Program-made: the position numbers and the translations under genes
DNA from: an uncultured Lachnospiraceae bacterium
GTDB lineage: Bacteria; Bacillota; Clostridia; Lachnospirales; Lachnospiraceae
NCBI GenBank assembly: GCA_934438085.1
Contig: CAKSBC010000015.1
Span: 1 to 58,482 of the forward strand
DNA: 58,482 nt
Direction of reading: 5' to 3'
Notes under the pieces: generated by a model
Seen by the model: the letters and a program-made list of their open reading frames with translations, nothing else
The model's database searches: none
Told to the model about the DNA's origin: nothing
Shown here: one piece after another, positions 26,744 through 35,989 of the stretch
Layout: every line of letters starts with the position of its first letter
How positions within the stretch are numbered: position 1 is the first letter of the stretch

Positions 26744-27628
26744 ATGAGCAAGACAATTTTCAGAGGCGCAGCCACAGCACTTATTACACCGACAACAGAG
26801 TCAGGAATTGACTACGGGGCATACGGACGTCTCATTGAATGGCAGATATCAGAAGGCATAGATGCTCTTTGTGTTGCAGTAACCACAGGAGAAAGCGCTA
26901 CAATGTCAGATGAAGAGCAGAAGGCTGTAATCTCATATGCTGTAGAGAAGGTAGCCGGAAGAGTACCGGTTATCGCAGGTACAGGATCAAATAATACACA
27001 GCATGCAGTAGAGCTTTCACGTTTCGCATCATCAGAAGGCGCTGACGGTCTTCTTGTAGTTACTCCATACTACAACAAGTGCACACAGGCAGGACTTATA
27101 AAGGTTTTCGAAACTATTGCAGAGGCATCCGAGAAGCCGCTTATTCTTTATAATGTTCCTTCAAGAACAGGTGTTAATATCGCACCTACTACATATGAGG
27201 CATTGGCTGATAATGAAAATATCGCCGGAATTAAGGAAGCCAACGGAGATATTACATCAGTAGCAGATACCGCAATGCTTACAAAGGGAAAGCTTGATAT
27301 TTACTCAGGAAATGACGACCAGATCGTTCCGATACTTTCACTTGGAGGAAGCGGTGTTATCTCAGTTCTTGCAAATGTTGTACCTAAGCAGACCTCAGAA
27401 CTTTGCAGAAGATTCTTTGAAGGAGATGTCGAAGGAAGCCGCAGACTGCAGCTTGAGTATCTCCCGCTTATACATGCACTTTTCAGCGAGGTCAATCCTA
27501 TCCCTGTAAAGGCAGCAATGGCAGATATGGGTTACTGTGAGAACTATTTAAGACTTCCTCTCACCGTAATGAGCGAAGCTAAGCATGAGAATCTCAGAAG
27601 CATTATGCGTGGACTTGGATTAATTTAA
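26744..27628 (+). CDS. dapA: 4-hydroxy-tetrahydrodipicolinate synthase
   Basis: DapA condenses pyruvate with aspartate semialdehyde, the first committed step toward diaminopimelate and lysine. From ATG 26744 (AAGGAGG upstream) it is 294 residues, the usual length. A longer frame from 26681 would begin inside the riboswitch terminator, so it is rejected. Motifs: ALITP near 12, TTGESATM, VIAGTGSNNT, the catalytic tyrosine in LILYNVPSRTG, and the Schiff-base lysine in IAGIKEAN. It is the first gene after the lysine riboswitch. Confidence 0.97.
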   Translation: MSKTIFRGAATALITPTTESGIDYGAYGRLIEWQISEGIDALCVAVTTGESATMSDEEQKAVISYAVEKVAGRVPVIAGTGSNNTQHAVELSRFASSEGADGLLVVTPYYNKCTQAGLIKVFETIAEASEKPLILYNVPSRTGVNIAPTTYEALADNENIAGIKEANGDITSVADTAMLTKGKLDIYSGNDDQIVPILSLGGSGVISVLANVVPKQTSELCRRFFEGDVEGSRRLQLEYLPLIHALFSEVNPIPVKAAMADMGYCENYLRLPLTVMSEAKHENLRSIMRGLGLI

Positions 27629-27748
27629 GTACTTTGAATATATGAAGAATATATTATAATAATTAAATGATATTATCAAAAACTTAAATATTAACTGTAC
27701 AATTTAGCGATTTGACTATAAAATATCATTGGTCAAAGAGGAGTCCAT

Positions 27749-28495
27749 ATGAAAATAGTAATATACGGTGCAGCCGGAAAGATGGGTCAGCATGTTGCGG
27801 AGTTTTGCAGCGGTGAGCATCCAATGGCTGAAGCGGCAGCGTTTGTGAGCCGAAGCTTTACTACCGATACTAAGTTAAATAAGTATAAATCACTCTCTGA
27901 ATTTAAAGGAGAGGCTGATGCGGTAATTGATTTCTCAAATCATTCTGCTACTAAGGAATTAATTGACAGCTGCATTGAAAAAAAGCTTCCGCTTGTAATT
28001 GCAACCACAGGCCATACAGAAGAAGAAAAGGCATTAATATATGATGCAGCAGCCAGCATCCCGATATTCTTTTCAGCAAATATGTCAGTCGGAATTGCTG
28101 TCCTTGCAGAACTTGCAAAAAAAGCAGCGGCAGCGTTTTCTGATGCAGATATTGAGATAATTGAAAAGCATCATAACAGGAAACTTGATGTTCCAAGCGG
28201 TACGGCACTTCTTTTAGCAGACAGAATAAAGGAAGCACGTCCTGAAGCTGTTTACAATATCGGTCGTCACGAATATGGTAAGCGTACTAAGGAAGAAATC
28301 GGTATACATTCTGTAAGACTCGGTAATGAGGTTGGCACCCACGAGATATTTATTTCTACAGGTGCTGAAACGATTACATTAAAGCACGAGGCTGAAAGCA
28401 GAGCGCTGTTTGCTGAAGGAGCAGTAAAAGCAGCAGCATTTGTTATGAATAAGCCGGCAGGACTTTATACCATGAGAGATATGCTCGATGCATAA
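27749..28495 (+). CDS. dapB: 4-hydroxy-tetrahydrodipicolinate reductase
   Basis: The second step of the branch, NAD(P)H dependent. The 248 residues include the dinucleotide-binding IYGAAGKMGQHV (5-16), ATTGHTEEE, and the catalytic EKHHNRKLDVPSGTALLLA segment. AAAGAGGAG precedes the ATG. The 120-base gap after dapA is AT-rich and contains a TTGAC/GTCAA dyad but no clear promoter or terminator. Confidence 0.97.
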   Translation: MKIVIYGAAGKMGQHVAEFCSGEHPMAEAAAFVSRSFTTDTKLNKYKSLSEFKGEADAVIDFSNHSATKELIDSCIEKKLPLVIATTGHTEEEKALIYDAAASIPIFFSANMSVGIAVLAELAKKAAAAFSDADIEIIEKHHNRKLDVPSGTALLLADRIKEARPEAVYNIGRHEYGKRTKEEIGIHSVRLGNEVGTHEIFISTGAETITLKHEAESRALFAEGAVKAAAFVMNKPAGLYTMRDMLDA

Positions 28496-28510
28496 ACGGA
28501 GAATATATAA

Positions 28511-29203
28511 ATGAATGCACAGGAAATAATCAAATATATTGCTGATTCCGAGAAGAAAACTCCGGTAAAGCTTTATGTTAAGGAAAAAGCACCTATTAAT
28601 TACGGCAGTGCAAAGGTCTTTGGAGAGAGTGACAAAATCGTTTTCGGTGACTGGAATGAGCTTAAGACCATTATAGAAGAAAATGCCGATGACATAGCTG
28701 ATATCGTCATTGAAAATGACAGAAGAAACAGCGGAGTACCGCTTTTAGATATGAAGAATGTTCCGGCAAGAATAGAGCCGGGTGCTATTATCAGAGAAAA
28801 GGTTGATATTGGCAAAAATGCTGTCATAATGATGGGAGCAATAATCAATATAGGTGCCGTTATAGGCGACGGAACAATGATAGATATGGGAGCTATTCTG
28901 GGAGGAAGAGCCACAGTAGGCAGCAATTGTCATATCGGTGCCGGAGCTGTTCTTGCAGGCGTTATCGAGCCTGCATCAGCAACGCCGGTAATCATTGAAG
29001 ACGGAGTTCTTGTAGGTGCTAACGCTGTTATCATCGAAGGTGTGCATGTAGGAAAAAATGCAGTAGTAGCAGCCGGAGCTGTTGTTATTGATGATGTGCC
29101 GGATAATGCTGTAGTTGCAGGTTGTCCTGCAAGGATCATTAAGATGAAGGATGATAAGACAAACAGCAAGACAGCACTGGAAGAGGCACTAAGAAAAATT
29201 TAA
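28511..29203 (+). CDS. dapH: Tetrahydrodipicolinate N-acetyltransferase
   Basis: DapH acetylates tetrahydrodipicolinate using acetyl-CoA, which defines the acetylase variant of the lysine pathway. The 230 residues have an N-terminal helical domain and a left-handed beta-helix of hexapeptide repeats from about 88 to 205 (VDIGKNAVIMMGA, IGAVIGDGTMIDMG, VIIEGVHVGKNAVVAAGA). It lies 15 bases after dapB. Confidence 0.96.
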   Translation: MNAQEIIKYIADSEKKTPVKLYVKEKAPINYGSAKVFGESDKIVFGDWNELKTIIEENADDIADIVIENDRRNSGVPLLDMKNVPARIEPGAIIREKVDIGKNAVIMMGAIINIGAVIGDGTMIDMGAILGGRATVGSNCHIGAGAVLAGVIEPASATPVIIEDGVLVGANAVIIEGVHVGKNAVVAAGAVVIDDVPDNAVVAGCPARIIKMKDDKTNSKTALEEALRKI

Positions 29204-29218
29204 GGAAAGCAGATAATA

Positions 29219-30490
29219 ATGACAAATTCACTACCGTTCACAAAGGAAGACGCCGAAAATTGGGCAAAAGAATATCCTACACCTTTTTATGTATATGATG
29301 AGGAAGATATCAGAAACTGTGTTAATGCACTTTATAAGGCATTTTCTTGGAATAAAGGCTTCAAGGAATATTTTGCAGTTAAAGCAACACCTACACCTGA
29401 AATATTAAGATTATTAAGATCTCTGGGCTGCGGAGCTGATTGCGCATCTATACCTGAGCTCATGCTTTCAGAGCGTTCCGGAATTACGGGAAGTGATATA
29501 ATGTTCAGCTCCAACGAAACCTCTGCTGAAGAATATAAGGCAGCTGTAAAAGTCGGAGCAGTTATCAATCTTGATGATCTGACACAGATAGACCGCATGC
29601 TTGAGTCGGTCGATGTACCGGACACCGTATGCTGCCGTTACAATCCCGGAGAATTCTGTATTACGAATGACATAATGGGTCACCTTTATGACTCAAAATT
29701 CGGAATGACAAAGGATCAGTTGTTCGAGGCTTATGCAAGGCTTAAATCACTTGGCGTGAAGCATTTCGGACTTCATTCTATGATTGCAAGCTGTTCTCTG
29801 GATAATGACTATTATCCGGGACTTGCTAAAGAGCTTTTTTCACTGATACTTGAAATTCGCGAGAAAACAGGAGTGACAATTGAATTTGCTGATATGTCAG
29901 GCGGAATAGGAATCCCATACAGACCTGACGAGAAGGCTATAGATATAGCTTCAGTCGGCGAAGGCGTTCACAAGGTTTATGATGAAATCCTTGGTAAAGC
30001 AGGCCTTGATGTAGCTATATATACAGAAATGGGACGTTATATTACCGGCCCTTACGGATATCTTGTAACAAAGGTCATCGGATTTAAGCATATTTATAAA
30101 GAGTATGTAGGAGTTGATGCGACAGCCTGCAATCTTATGCGCCCTGCTATGTACGGCTCATATCATCACATAACAGTTTTAGGCAAGGAAAATGCTGCCG
30201 ATGCCGTAAAGGTTGATGTGGTTGGATCTCTTTGTGAAAATAATGATAAATTTGCCGTTGACAGAAAGCTTCCTGAAATAGATCTGGGCGATCTGCTGGT
30301 TATTCAGGATGCCGGAGCACACGGCCATTCCATGGGATATAACTACAACGGAAAGCTTCGTTCTGCAGAGCTTCTTATGAGTGCCGATCACAGTGTTAAG
30401 TGTATAAGAAGAGCTCAGACGGCAGAGGATCTGTTTTCGACATTAGATATCGATGATAGCTTTAATAACGCAAGCGGTACTGTTTTATGA
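29219..30490 (+). CDS. lysA: Diaminopimelate decarboxylase
   Basis: A PLP-dependent alanine-racemase-fold decarboxylase giving lysine from meso-diaminopimelate. At 423 residues it has the PLP lysine in KEYFAVKATPTP (about residue 53), HFGLHSMIAS, the glycine-rich DMSGGIGIP phosphate site, and the catalytic cysteine in GSLCENNDK. Ornithine-type decarboxylases share the fold, but the operon context strongly favours lysA. It lies 15 bases after dapH and overlaps the next gene by 4 bases (ATGA). Confidence 0.93.
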   Translation: MTNSLPFTKEDAENWAKEYPTPFYVYDEEDIRNCVNALYKAFSWNKGFKEYFAVKATPTPEILRLLRSLGCGADCASIPELMLSERSGITGSDIMFSSNETSAEEYKAAVKVGAVINLDDLTQIDRMLESVDVPDTVCCRYNPGEFCITNDIMGHLYDSKFGMTKDQLFEAYARLKSLGVKHFGLHSMIASCSLDNDYYPGLAKELFSLILEIREKTGVTIEFADMSGGIGIPYRPDEKAIDIASVGEGVHKVYDEILGKAGLDVAIYTEMGRYITGPYGYLVTKVIGFKHIYKEYVGVDATACNLMRPAMYGSYHHITVLGKENAADAVKVDVVGSLCENNDKFAVDRKLPEIDLGDLLVIQDAGAHGHSMGYNYNGKLRSAELLMSADHSVKCIRRAQTAEDLFSTLDIDDSFNNASGTVL

Positions 30491-31644
30491 GCATTGACTG
30501 GTATAAAGAAGCAGTCGGAATTTCTGATGAGATTATAGAAAACCGGAGAGAGCTGCACTCTCATCCGGAGCTTGGCAATCATGAATTCATGACAGCTTCT
30601 TTTATAGAAAATAAACTGAATAGCTACGGTATTAAAACCTGCAGAATGCTTGACACAGCGGTTATAGGTATTCTGGAGGGAGATGATAAGGGCGACTGTA
30701 TCGCACTGAGGGCTGATATGGATGCCCTTCCTGTTACAGAAACGACAGGCTGTGACTTTTCATCGCAAAATGCAGGTCTTATGCATGCCTGTGGACATGA
30801 TGTTCATATGAGCGCTGTTTTAGGTGCTGCAAGGCTTCTTTCAATGCACAGATCAGAGCTTAAGGGCAGTGTGAAATTTATATTTCAGCCCGATGAAGAA
30901 GGAAGCGGCGGAGCGGACAGACTGATAAAGGAAGGTGTGCTTAATGACGTGAATGCTGTTTTCGGAGCACATGTATCACCGGATCTTCCTTTAGGAACCG
31001 TAGGTATAAGATACGGTAAATTTTATGCCGCATCGGATGTTTATAAAGTGATTTTAACCGGAAAAAGCTCACACGGCGCCGAACCTCAAAAGGGTATCGA
31101 TGCACTTTATGCTGCATCTAAAATACTGTGTGCGCTGCATGAACTTCCATCGGAGCTTGCACCGGAAAGAGCAGTTATAACCACCGGCATTCTTAATTCG
31201 GGAACTGCAGTTAACATTGTTCCCGGTAAGGCTGTATTTGAAGGCATCATCAGGACGCTCGGTGCTGACAGCAGAGCTTATATAAAGCGACGTTTTCAGG
31301 AGATTATCAATAATATCTCCAATGAAACAGGTGTATCGGCGGAAATTATAATTAAAGAAAGCTATCCCGGCGTTGTTAATACAGATAATGAGACATTGAT
31401 GGCTGAAAATTCGGCCAAGGCTCTGTTCGGAGATGATAAAGTCATACGAATAGAAGAACCAACAATGACCACAGAAGACTTTGGATATTATATCAATGCC
31501 TCAAAGGGCTGCTTTTACCATATAGGTACAGGCGGCAGTACGCTGCACAGCTCGGATTATCTGCCTGATGAATCTGCGCCGGTGTTAGGAGCGGCTCTTC
31601 ATGCCGAGGTTGTTTATGATTATCTTTCAAAGTCAGAGAGCTGA
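30487..31644 (+). CDS. dapL: N-acetyl-diaminopimelate deacetylase (M20 family)
   Basis: A 385-residue M20 metal amidohydrolase. Metal ligands appear in MHACGHDVHM (about 98-107), the general-base glutamates in FQPDEEGSGG, and a further histidine in FGAHVSPDLP. A dimerisation domain follows. The family includes hippurate and indole-acetyl hydrolases, but the 4-base overlap with lysA and the presence of dapH make deacetylation of N-acetyl-diaminopimelate the likely role. Confidence 0.88.
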   Translation: MSIDWYKEAVGISDEIIENRRELHSHPELGNHEFMTASFIENKLNSYGIKTCRMLDTAVIGILEGDDKGDCIALRADMDALPVTETTGCDFSSQNAGLMHACGHDVHMSAVLGAARLLSMHRSELKGSVKFIFQPDEEGSGGADRLIKEGVLNDVNAVFGAHVSPDLPLGTVGIRYGKFYAASDVYKVILTGKSSHGAEPQKGIDALYAASKILCALHELPSELAPERAVITTGILNSGTAVNIVPGKAVFEGIIRTLGADSRAYIKRRFQEIINNISNETGVSAEIIIKESYPGVVNTDNETLMAENSAKALFGDDKVIRIEEPTMTTEDFGYYINASKGCFYHIGTGGSTLHSSDYLPDESAPVLGAALHAEVVYDYLSKSES

Positions 31645-31732
31645 TTAGATTTATTGCAGATATAAGCGTTTATATAATTAAGAATATTTTTGACTGATAC
31701 ATAGTCATTAGAGATATAAGAGGTAAATCACA

Positions 31733-33055
31733 ATGCAGAAATTTGTAGCAAAATTCGGAGGAAGCTCACTTGCTGATGCCGGACAGTTTAAGAAGGTTGC
31801 CGATATTATAAAAGCAAGACCTTGCAGAAGATATATTGTTGCATCAGCGCCAGGAAAGCGCAGCAGTGACGACATTAAGGTCACAGATATGCTTTATGCA
31901 TGCTATGACAAGGCATCGGCAGGAGAGGATTTTATGCCTGCACTTTCAGCTATTCGTGAACGCTTCAATGAGATCATGTCAACTCTTGAGATAGACTTTG
32001 ATCTTGACAGTGAAATAGAAAAAATAGCAGAGCATCTTTCCTCAAATCCTGACAAGGATTATATGGCAAGCCGCGGAGAGTATTTAAACTCTAAGCTTCT
32101 TGCAGCTTATCTCGGGTTTAAGTTTATCGATGCTGCTGACTGCATTCATTTTGATGCTAACGGCAGGCTTGATAATGATGCTACAGACGAAGGCATCTTT
32201 ATTGCCTTAAAAAATATTGATTATGCTGTCATTCCGGGCTTTTACGGAAGTATGCCTGACGGAAGCATTCACACCTTCTCAAGAGGCGGCTCTGATATAA
32301 CAGGATCACTTGTGGCAAGAGCTGTTCGTGCCGATATGTATGAGAACTGGACCGATGTTTCGGGAATGCTTTCTGCAGATCCGAGAATTGTAGAGAATCC
32401 GGAGCCTATCGATGCAATAACCTACAGAGAGCTTAGAGAGCTTTCTTATATGGGTGCATCTGTAATGCATGAGGCTGCAGTATTCCCGGTAAGAAAAGCT
32501 AATATTTCGATGAATATCAGAAATACCAATAGACCGGAGGATAATGGTACTCTTATTTCTGCAGAGCTTCCTAGAATTCCAAGAAAGAGAAAGGTTGCGG
32601 GAATTGCCGGCAAAAAGGGATTTTCAGCTGTCCTTGTAGAGACTCCTTCAATGAATGAGGAGATAGGCTTTGGTGCTCGCCTTCTTAATATTTTTGCAAA
32701 ACATAATGTTAACTTTGAGCATCTTCCTACAGGTATCGATACTATGTCTGTAGTCGTTCATAACGATGAATTTAACAAGGCAAGAAATGACATAATAGAT
32801 GATATCAGCAATGAAATAGAGCCTGAGAGCCTCTATGTCGAGGATAACCTTGCTCTTATCGCAGTAGTAGGCCTTGGCATGGCATATTCAAGAGGCACTG
32901 CTGCCAGAGTAATGAGAGCGCTTGCCGATTCGAGAGTCAATATCAAGATGATCGACCAGGGCTCTACAGAAATTAATATTATCATAGGTGTAGATGAAGC
33001 TGACTATGAAACAGCTATCAGAAGCATATATAAAGCCCTTTTTGAAAATGACTGA
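31733..33055 (+). CDS. lysC: Aspartate kinase
   Basis: Phosphorylates aspartate at the head of the lysine, threonine and methionine pathways. The 440 residues begin with KFGGSSLAD (6-14); GEYLNSKLLAAYL, FSRGGSDITGSL and WTDVSGMLSADPRI form the kinase core. Two C-terminal ACT-like domains (about 300-440) are the usual sites of amino-acid feedback. It is separated from the deacetylase gene by 88 bases with AAGAGGT before the ATG; I see no convincing separate promoter. Confidence 0.94.
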   Translation: MQKFVAKFGGSSLADAGQFKKVADIIKARPCRRYIVASAPGKRSSDDIKVTDMLYACYDKASAGEDFMPALSAIRERFNEIMSTLEIDFDLDSEIEKIAEHLSSNPDKDYMASRGEYLNSKLLAAYLGFKFIDAADCIHFDANGRLDNDATDEGIFIALKNIDYAVIPGFYGSMPDGSIHTFSRGGSDITGSLVARAVRADMYENWTDVSGMLSADPRIVENPEPIDAITYRELRELSYMGASVMHEAAVFPVRKANISMNIRNTNRPEDNGTLISAELPRIPRKRKVAGIAGKKGFSAVLVETPSMNEEIGFGARLLNIFAKHNVNFEHLPTGIDTMSVVVHNDEFNKARNDIIDDISNEIEPESLYVEDNLALIAVVGLGMAYSRGTAARVMRALADSRVNIKMIDQGSTEINIIIGVDEADYETAIRSIYKALFEND

Positions 33056-33059
33056 TCAT

Positions 33060-33090
33060 AAGCCGACTGTGTAAAGCAGCCGGCTTTAAT
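33060..33090 (+). terminator. Probable terminator of the lysine operon
   Basis: AAGCCGACTG and CAGCCGGCTT form an imperfect stem (one mismatch) followed by TTAAT, a weak T-tract. Confidence 0.5.
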
Positions 33091-33112
33091 ACTGTATAGA
33101 GGATATCTGTGG

Positions 33113-33141
33113 TTCAAGACAGACACTTCTTGTGTTATATT
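33113..33141 (+). promoter_or_regulatory. Extended -10 promoter directly before dgt
   Basis: TTCAAG (33113-33118), a 17-base spacer and TATATT (33136-33141) with an upstream TG (TGTTATATT). The predicted start is at or within a base or two of the ATG at 33149. Confidence 0.5.
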
Positions 33142-33148
33142 ATTATAT

Positions 33149-34174
33149 ATGATTAAAACATCCGACTACAAAACAATAAGAGAAATGCTTGAAGCGGAGG
33201 AACAGCTTACACTGAGTCCTTTTGCTTCTTTGTCTCAAAATTCCCTGGGAAGAGACCGCAAGGAGCCTCAGGATGATATCAGACCGGTTTATCAGAGAGA
33301 CCGCGACAGGATCATTCACAGCAAGGCTTTCCGCAGAATGAAGCATAAAACACAGGTATTTCTGGCTCCCGAGGGAGATCATTACCGTACAAGACTTACG
33401 CATACTCTTGAGGTTTCACAGATCGCAAGGACTATTTCCAAGGCTTTGAGGCTTAACGAGGATCTGACTGAGGCAATTGCATTAGGGCATGATCTCGGTC
33501 ATACACCGTTCGGACACAGCGGAGAGGCCGTTCTTGACAGACTTTGTTCCGAGGGCTTTGTGCACAGTGAGCAGTCTGTACGAATAGTGGAGGTCATTGA
33601 GAAATCAGGCAAGGGACTTAATCTTACAAAGGAAGTCAGAGACGGTATACTTAATCATCAGACAGCCGGAAATCCAAGCACCCTCGAGGGACATGTAGTG
33701 CGGATCTCCGATAAGATAGCCTATCTTAATCATGATGTGGATGATGCTATAAGAGCAGGACTGTTGACTGAGCTTGATATTCCGAAGGAATATACAGATG
33801 TTCTGGGAAATAACGTCCATGACAGACTCAGTTCTCTTATTCATGATGTTATCATGCACAGCATAGGCAAAAACAGCATTAACATGAGTGCAGAATTTGA
33901 GCAAGCCATGTTTAAGCTGCGCAAATGGATGTTTGCCAATGTTTATGTCGGAGGCAGAGCAAAGGAAGAAGAGGGCAAGGCTCAGCATATGATTGAGCTT
34001 TTATTTAACTATTATATGGATCATCCTGATGATCTTACCAGAGAATACAGAGAGCTTATGGCAAACGGCACCGGTAAAGAGAGAGCTGTTTGTGACTATA
34101 TTTCAGGTATGACAGATACTTATGCTATAGAAAAATTTGAGGAGCTGTTCGTACCAAAGGGTTGGAAATTCTGA
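33149..34174 (+). CDS. dgt: dGTP triphosphohydrolase-like HD protein
   Basis: A 341-residue HD-domain hydrolase of the deoxyguanosinetriphosphatase type. Motifs: RVKxFRRMKHKTQVF-like IIHSKAFRRMKHKTQVF, HRTRLTHTLEV region (YRTRLTHTLEVSQIART), and GHDLGHTPFGHSGE with the metal-binding HD. It hydrolyses dNTPs in characterised relatives. It precedes dnaG by 12 bases, a common Firmicutes pairing. There is no ribosome binding site before ATG 33149 and the promoter abuts it, so the message may be leaderless; an internal ATG at 33185 is a less likely start. Confidence 0.87.
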   Translation: MIKTSDYKTIREMLEAEEQLTLSPFASLSQNSLGRDRKEPQDDIRPVYQRDRDRIIHSKAFRRMKHKTQVFLAPEGDHYRTRLTHTLEVSQIARTISKALRLNEDLTEAIALGHDLGHTPFGHSGEAVLDRLCSEGFVHSEQSVRIVEVIEKSGKGLNLTKEVRDGILNHQTAGNPSTLEGHVVRISDKIAYLNHDVDDAIRAGLLTELDIPKEYTDVLGNNVHDRLSSLIHDVIMHSIGKNSINMSAEFEQAMFKLRKWMFANVYVGGRAKEEEGKAQHMIELLFNYYMDHPDDLTREYRELMANGTGKERAVCDYISGMTDTYAIEKFEELFVPKGWKF

Positions 34175-34186
34175 TAAAATTCATTT

Positions 34187-35989
34187 ATGAGATATGATGA
34201 ACAGACAATTGAACAGGTTAGAGCATCAAACGATATTGTTGATGTCATAGGTCAGCATGTAAGACTTACAAAAAAAGGGGCCAACTATTTCGGACTTTGT
34301 CCTTTTCACGGAGAGAAGACCGCATCTTTTTCAGTGAGTCCGAGAAAACAGATATACTATTGCTTCGGATGCGGCGCCGGCGGTAATGTCATCAGCTTTA
34401 TGATGCAGTATGAGAACTTTACATTTACAGAAGCTCTCAAATCGCTTGCTGAAAGAGCTCATATAACGCTCGCCGAAGGCAATTACAGTGAACAGGATAA
34501 GGGGCATCGAGAACTTAAATCCTCGATACTCAGTATCAACAAGGATGCAGCTTTATTTTATCATGGAATACTTCGTACTTCGGAGGGCAGCATAGGCTAC
34601 GACTATTTTTCAAATAAACGTCGTTTGTCAAATAAGACAATAACGCATTTCGGCCTTGGCTTTTCACCGAAGGCTCCGGATGCGCTATATAAGCATTTAA
34701 AGGAAAAAGGTTATTCGGATGATGTTATAAATGCATCAGGCCTTGTAAATTTCAATGAAAAAGGCGTAAGAGACAAGTTCTGGAACAGGGTTATATTTCC
34801 GATAATGGACACCAATAACCGCGTTATCGGTTTCGGCGGCAGAGTCATGGGTGACGGAATGCCGAAATATCTGAATTCTCCGGAAACTGTTGTTTTTGAT
34901 AAGTCCGCAACATTATACGGACTTAATTTCGCCAAGAAATCCAATCGCAAATTTCTTTTGCTTTGCGAAGGCTATATGGATGTAATAGCTCTTCATCAGG
35001 CAGGCTTTACCAATGCGGTTGCAAGCCTCGGAACAGCCTTTAACGAAAAGCACGCAAGACTGCTTAAGAGATATACCGATAATGTTATCCTTACACAGGA
35101 CAGTGATACTGCAGGAACTAATGCCAAGCTCAGAGCCTTCCCGATACTTCATGAGGCAGGACTCAATGTCAGAATTCTTGAGATTGAAGGAGCAAAGGAT
35201 CCCGATGAGCTTATTAAAACAAGAGGTTCGGAAGCTTATGAGGAATGTATCAGCAAAGCAAAAAATGCATTCATCTTTATGATCGATGTCCTTAAGAAAA
35301 ATTATGATCTGAGCGATCCGGCAGAAAAGACTGATTTTTATAATGCAGTCGCAGACAGATTGTGTATGTTTAAGGAACCGCTTGAGAGAGCTAATTACAC
35401 AGACTCTGTAAGCACTGAGTTTATGATTGACAGAGATGAGCTTAAGCGAATGGTTGAAAAACGCTTTGAGCTTAAAGGACAGGCTGCTTCCGGCGTTATC
35501 ATGAGCAGAGAGCCTATAACTATCATACAGAACTCCGCCAAGAAAAGGGCAGAAGCTTCCGCAGCTCTTAAATATGAGATACTGCTTGTCTCATGGCTTT
35601 GTGAAAGACCGGAGCTTGCAGATTTTGTATTCAAATACATTTCTGCCGATTCGATAGAAACACCTGTGCTTAAGGATATCGTCAGTGAAATTATAGATAA
35701 GCACTACATTGATGAAGCAAGATTCCTTTCAAAATATCAAGCTGATGAGGAAGAACTCAAATTAGCCGCAGAGGTATTTTCTGAAAATGATAAAACCGGT
35801 GTTTTAGAAACTCTTTCTCAGTCAGATCTGGAAAAGGGACTGACAGAGGCTGTAAGAGCTATTAAATCAGCAGCTATTGACAGAGCACTTAAGAGTGAGA
35901 ATACGAGCCTTCCGGAAGCAGGGAAACTATTAAAAGAAAAAAATGAGCTTGTTAAGCTCCATGTGGAGATAAATAATGAAACTCTCTAA
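34187..35989 (+). CDS. dnaG: DNA primase
   Basis: Synthesises RNA primers at the replication fork. The 600 residues show the CHC2 zinc finger (CPFHGEKTASF and YYCFGCGAGG, residues about 38-64), the catalytic core with the TOPRIM motif LLCEGYMDVIALHQ and the metal-binding DSDTAG, and a C-terminal helicase-interacting domain. It overlaps trmK by 14 bases. rpoD, which normally follows dnaG, is absent. Confidence 0.96.
   Translation: MRYDEQTIEQVRASNDIVDVIGQHVRLTKKGANYFGLCPFHGEKTASFSVSPRKQIYYCFGCGAGGNVISFMMQYENFTFTEALKSLAERAHITLAEGNYSEQDKGHRELKSSILSINKDAALFYHGILRTSEGSIGYDYFSNKRRLSNKTITHFGLGFSPKAPDALYKHLKEKGYSDDVINASGLVNFNEKGVRDKFWNRVIFPIMDTNNRVIGFGGRVMGDGMPKYLNSPETVVFDKSATLYGLNFAKKSNRKFLLLCEGYMDVIALHQAGFTNAVASLGTAFNEKHARLLKRYTDNVILTQDSDTAGTNAKLRAFPILHEAGLNVRILEIEGAKDPDELIKTRGSEAYEECISKAKNAFIFMIDVLKKNYDLSDPAEKTDFYNAVADRLCMFKEPLERANYTDSVSTEFMIDRDELKRMVEKRFELKGQAASGVIMSREPITIIQNSAKKRAEASAALKYEILLVSWLCERPELADFVFKYISADSIETPVLKDIVSEIIDKHYIDEARFLSKYQADEEELKLAAEVFSENDKTGVLETLSQSDLEKGLTEAVRAIKSAAIDRALKSENTSLPEAGKLLKEKNELVKLHVEINNETL

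Noticed and set aside
27629..27748. Promoter at TTGACT before dapB
   Set aside because: A -10 at the right distance would lie at the ribosome binding site; no TATAAT-like box is there.
31640..31732. Promoter TTGACT...TATAAG before aspartate kinase
   Set aside because: Spacing is too long and the start would fall almost on the ribosome binding site.
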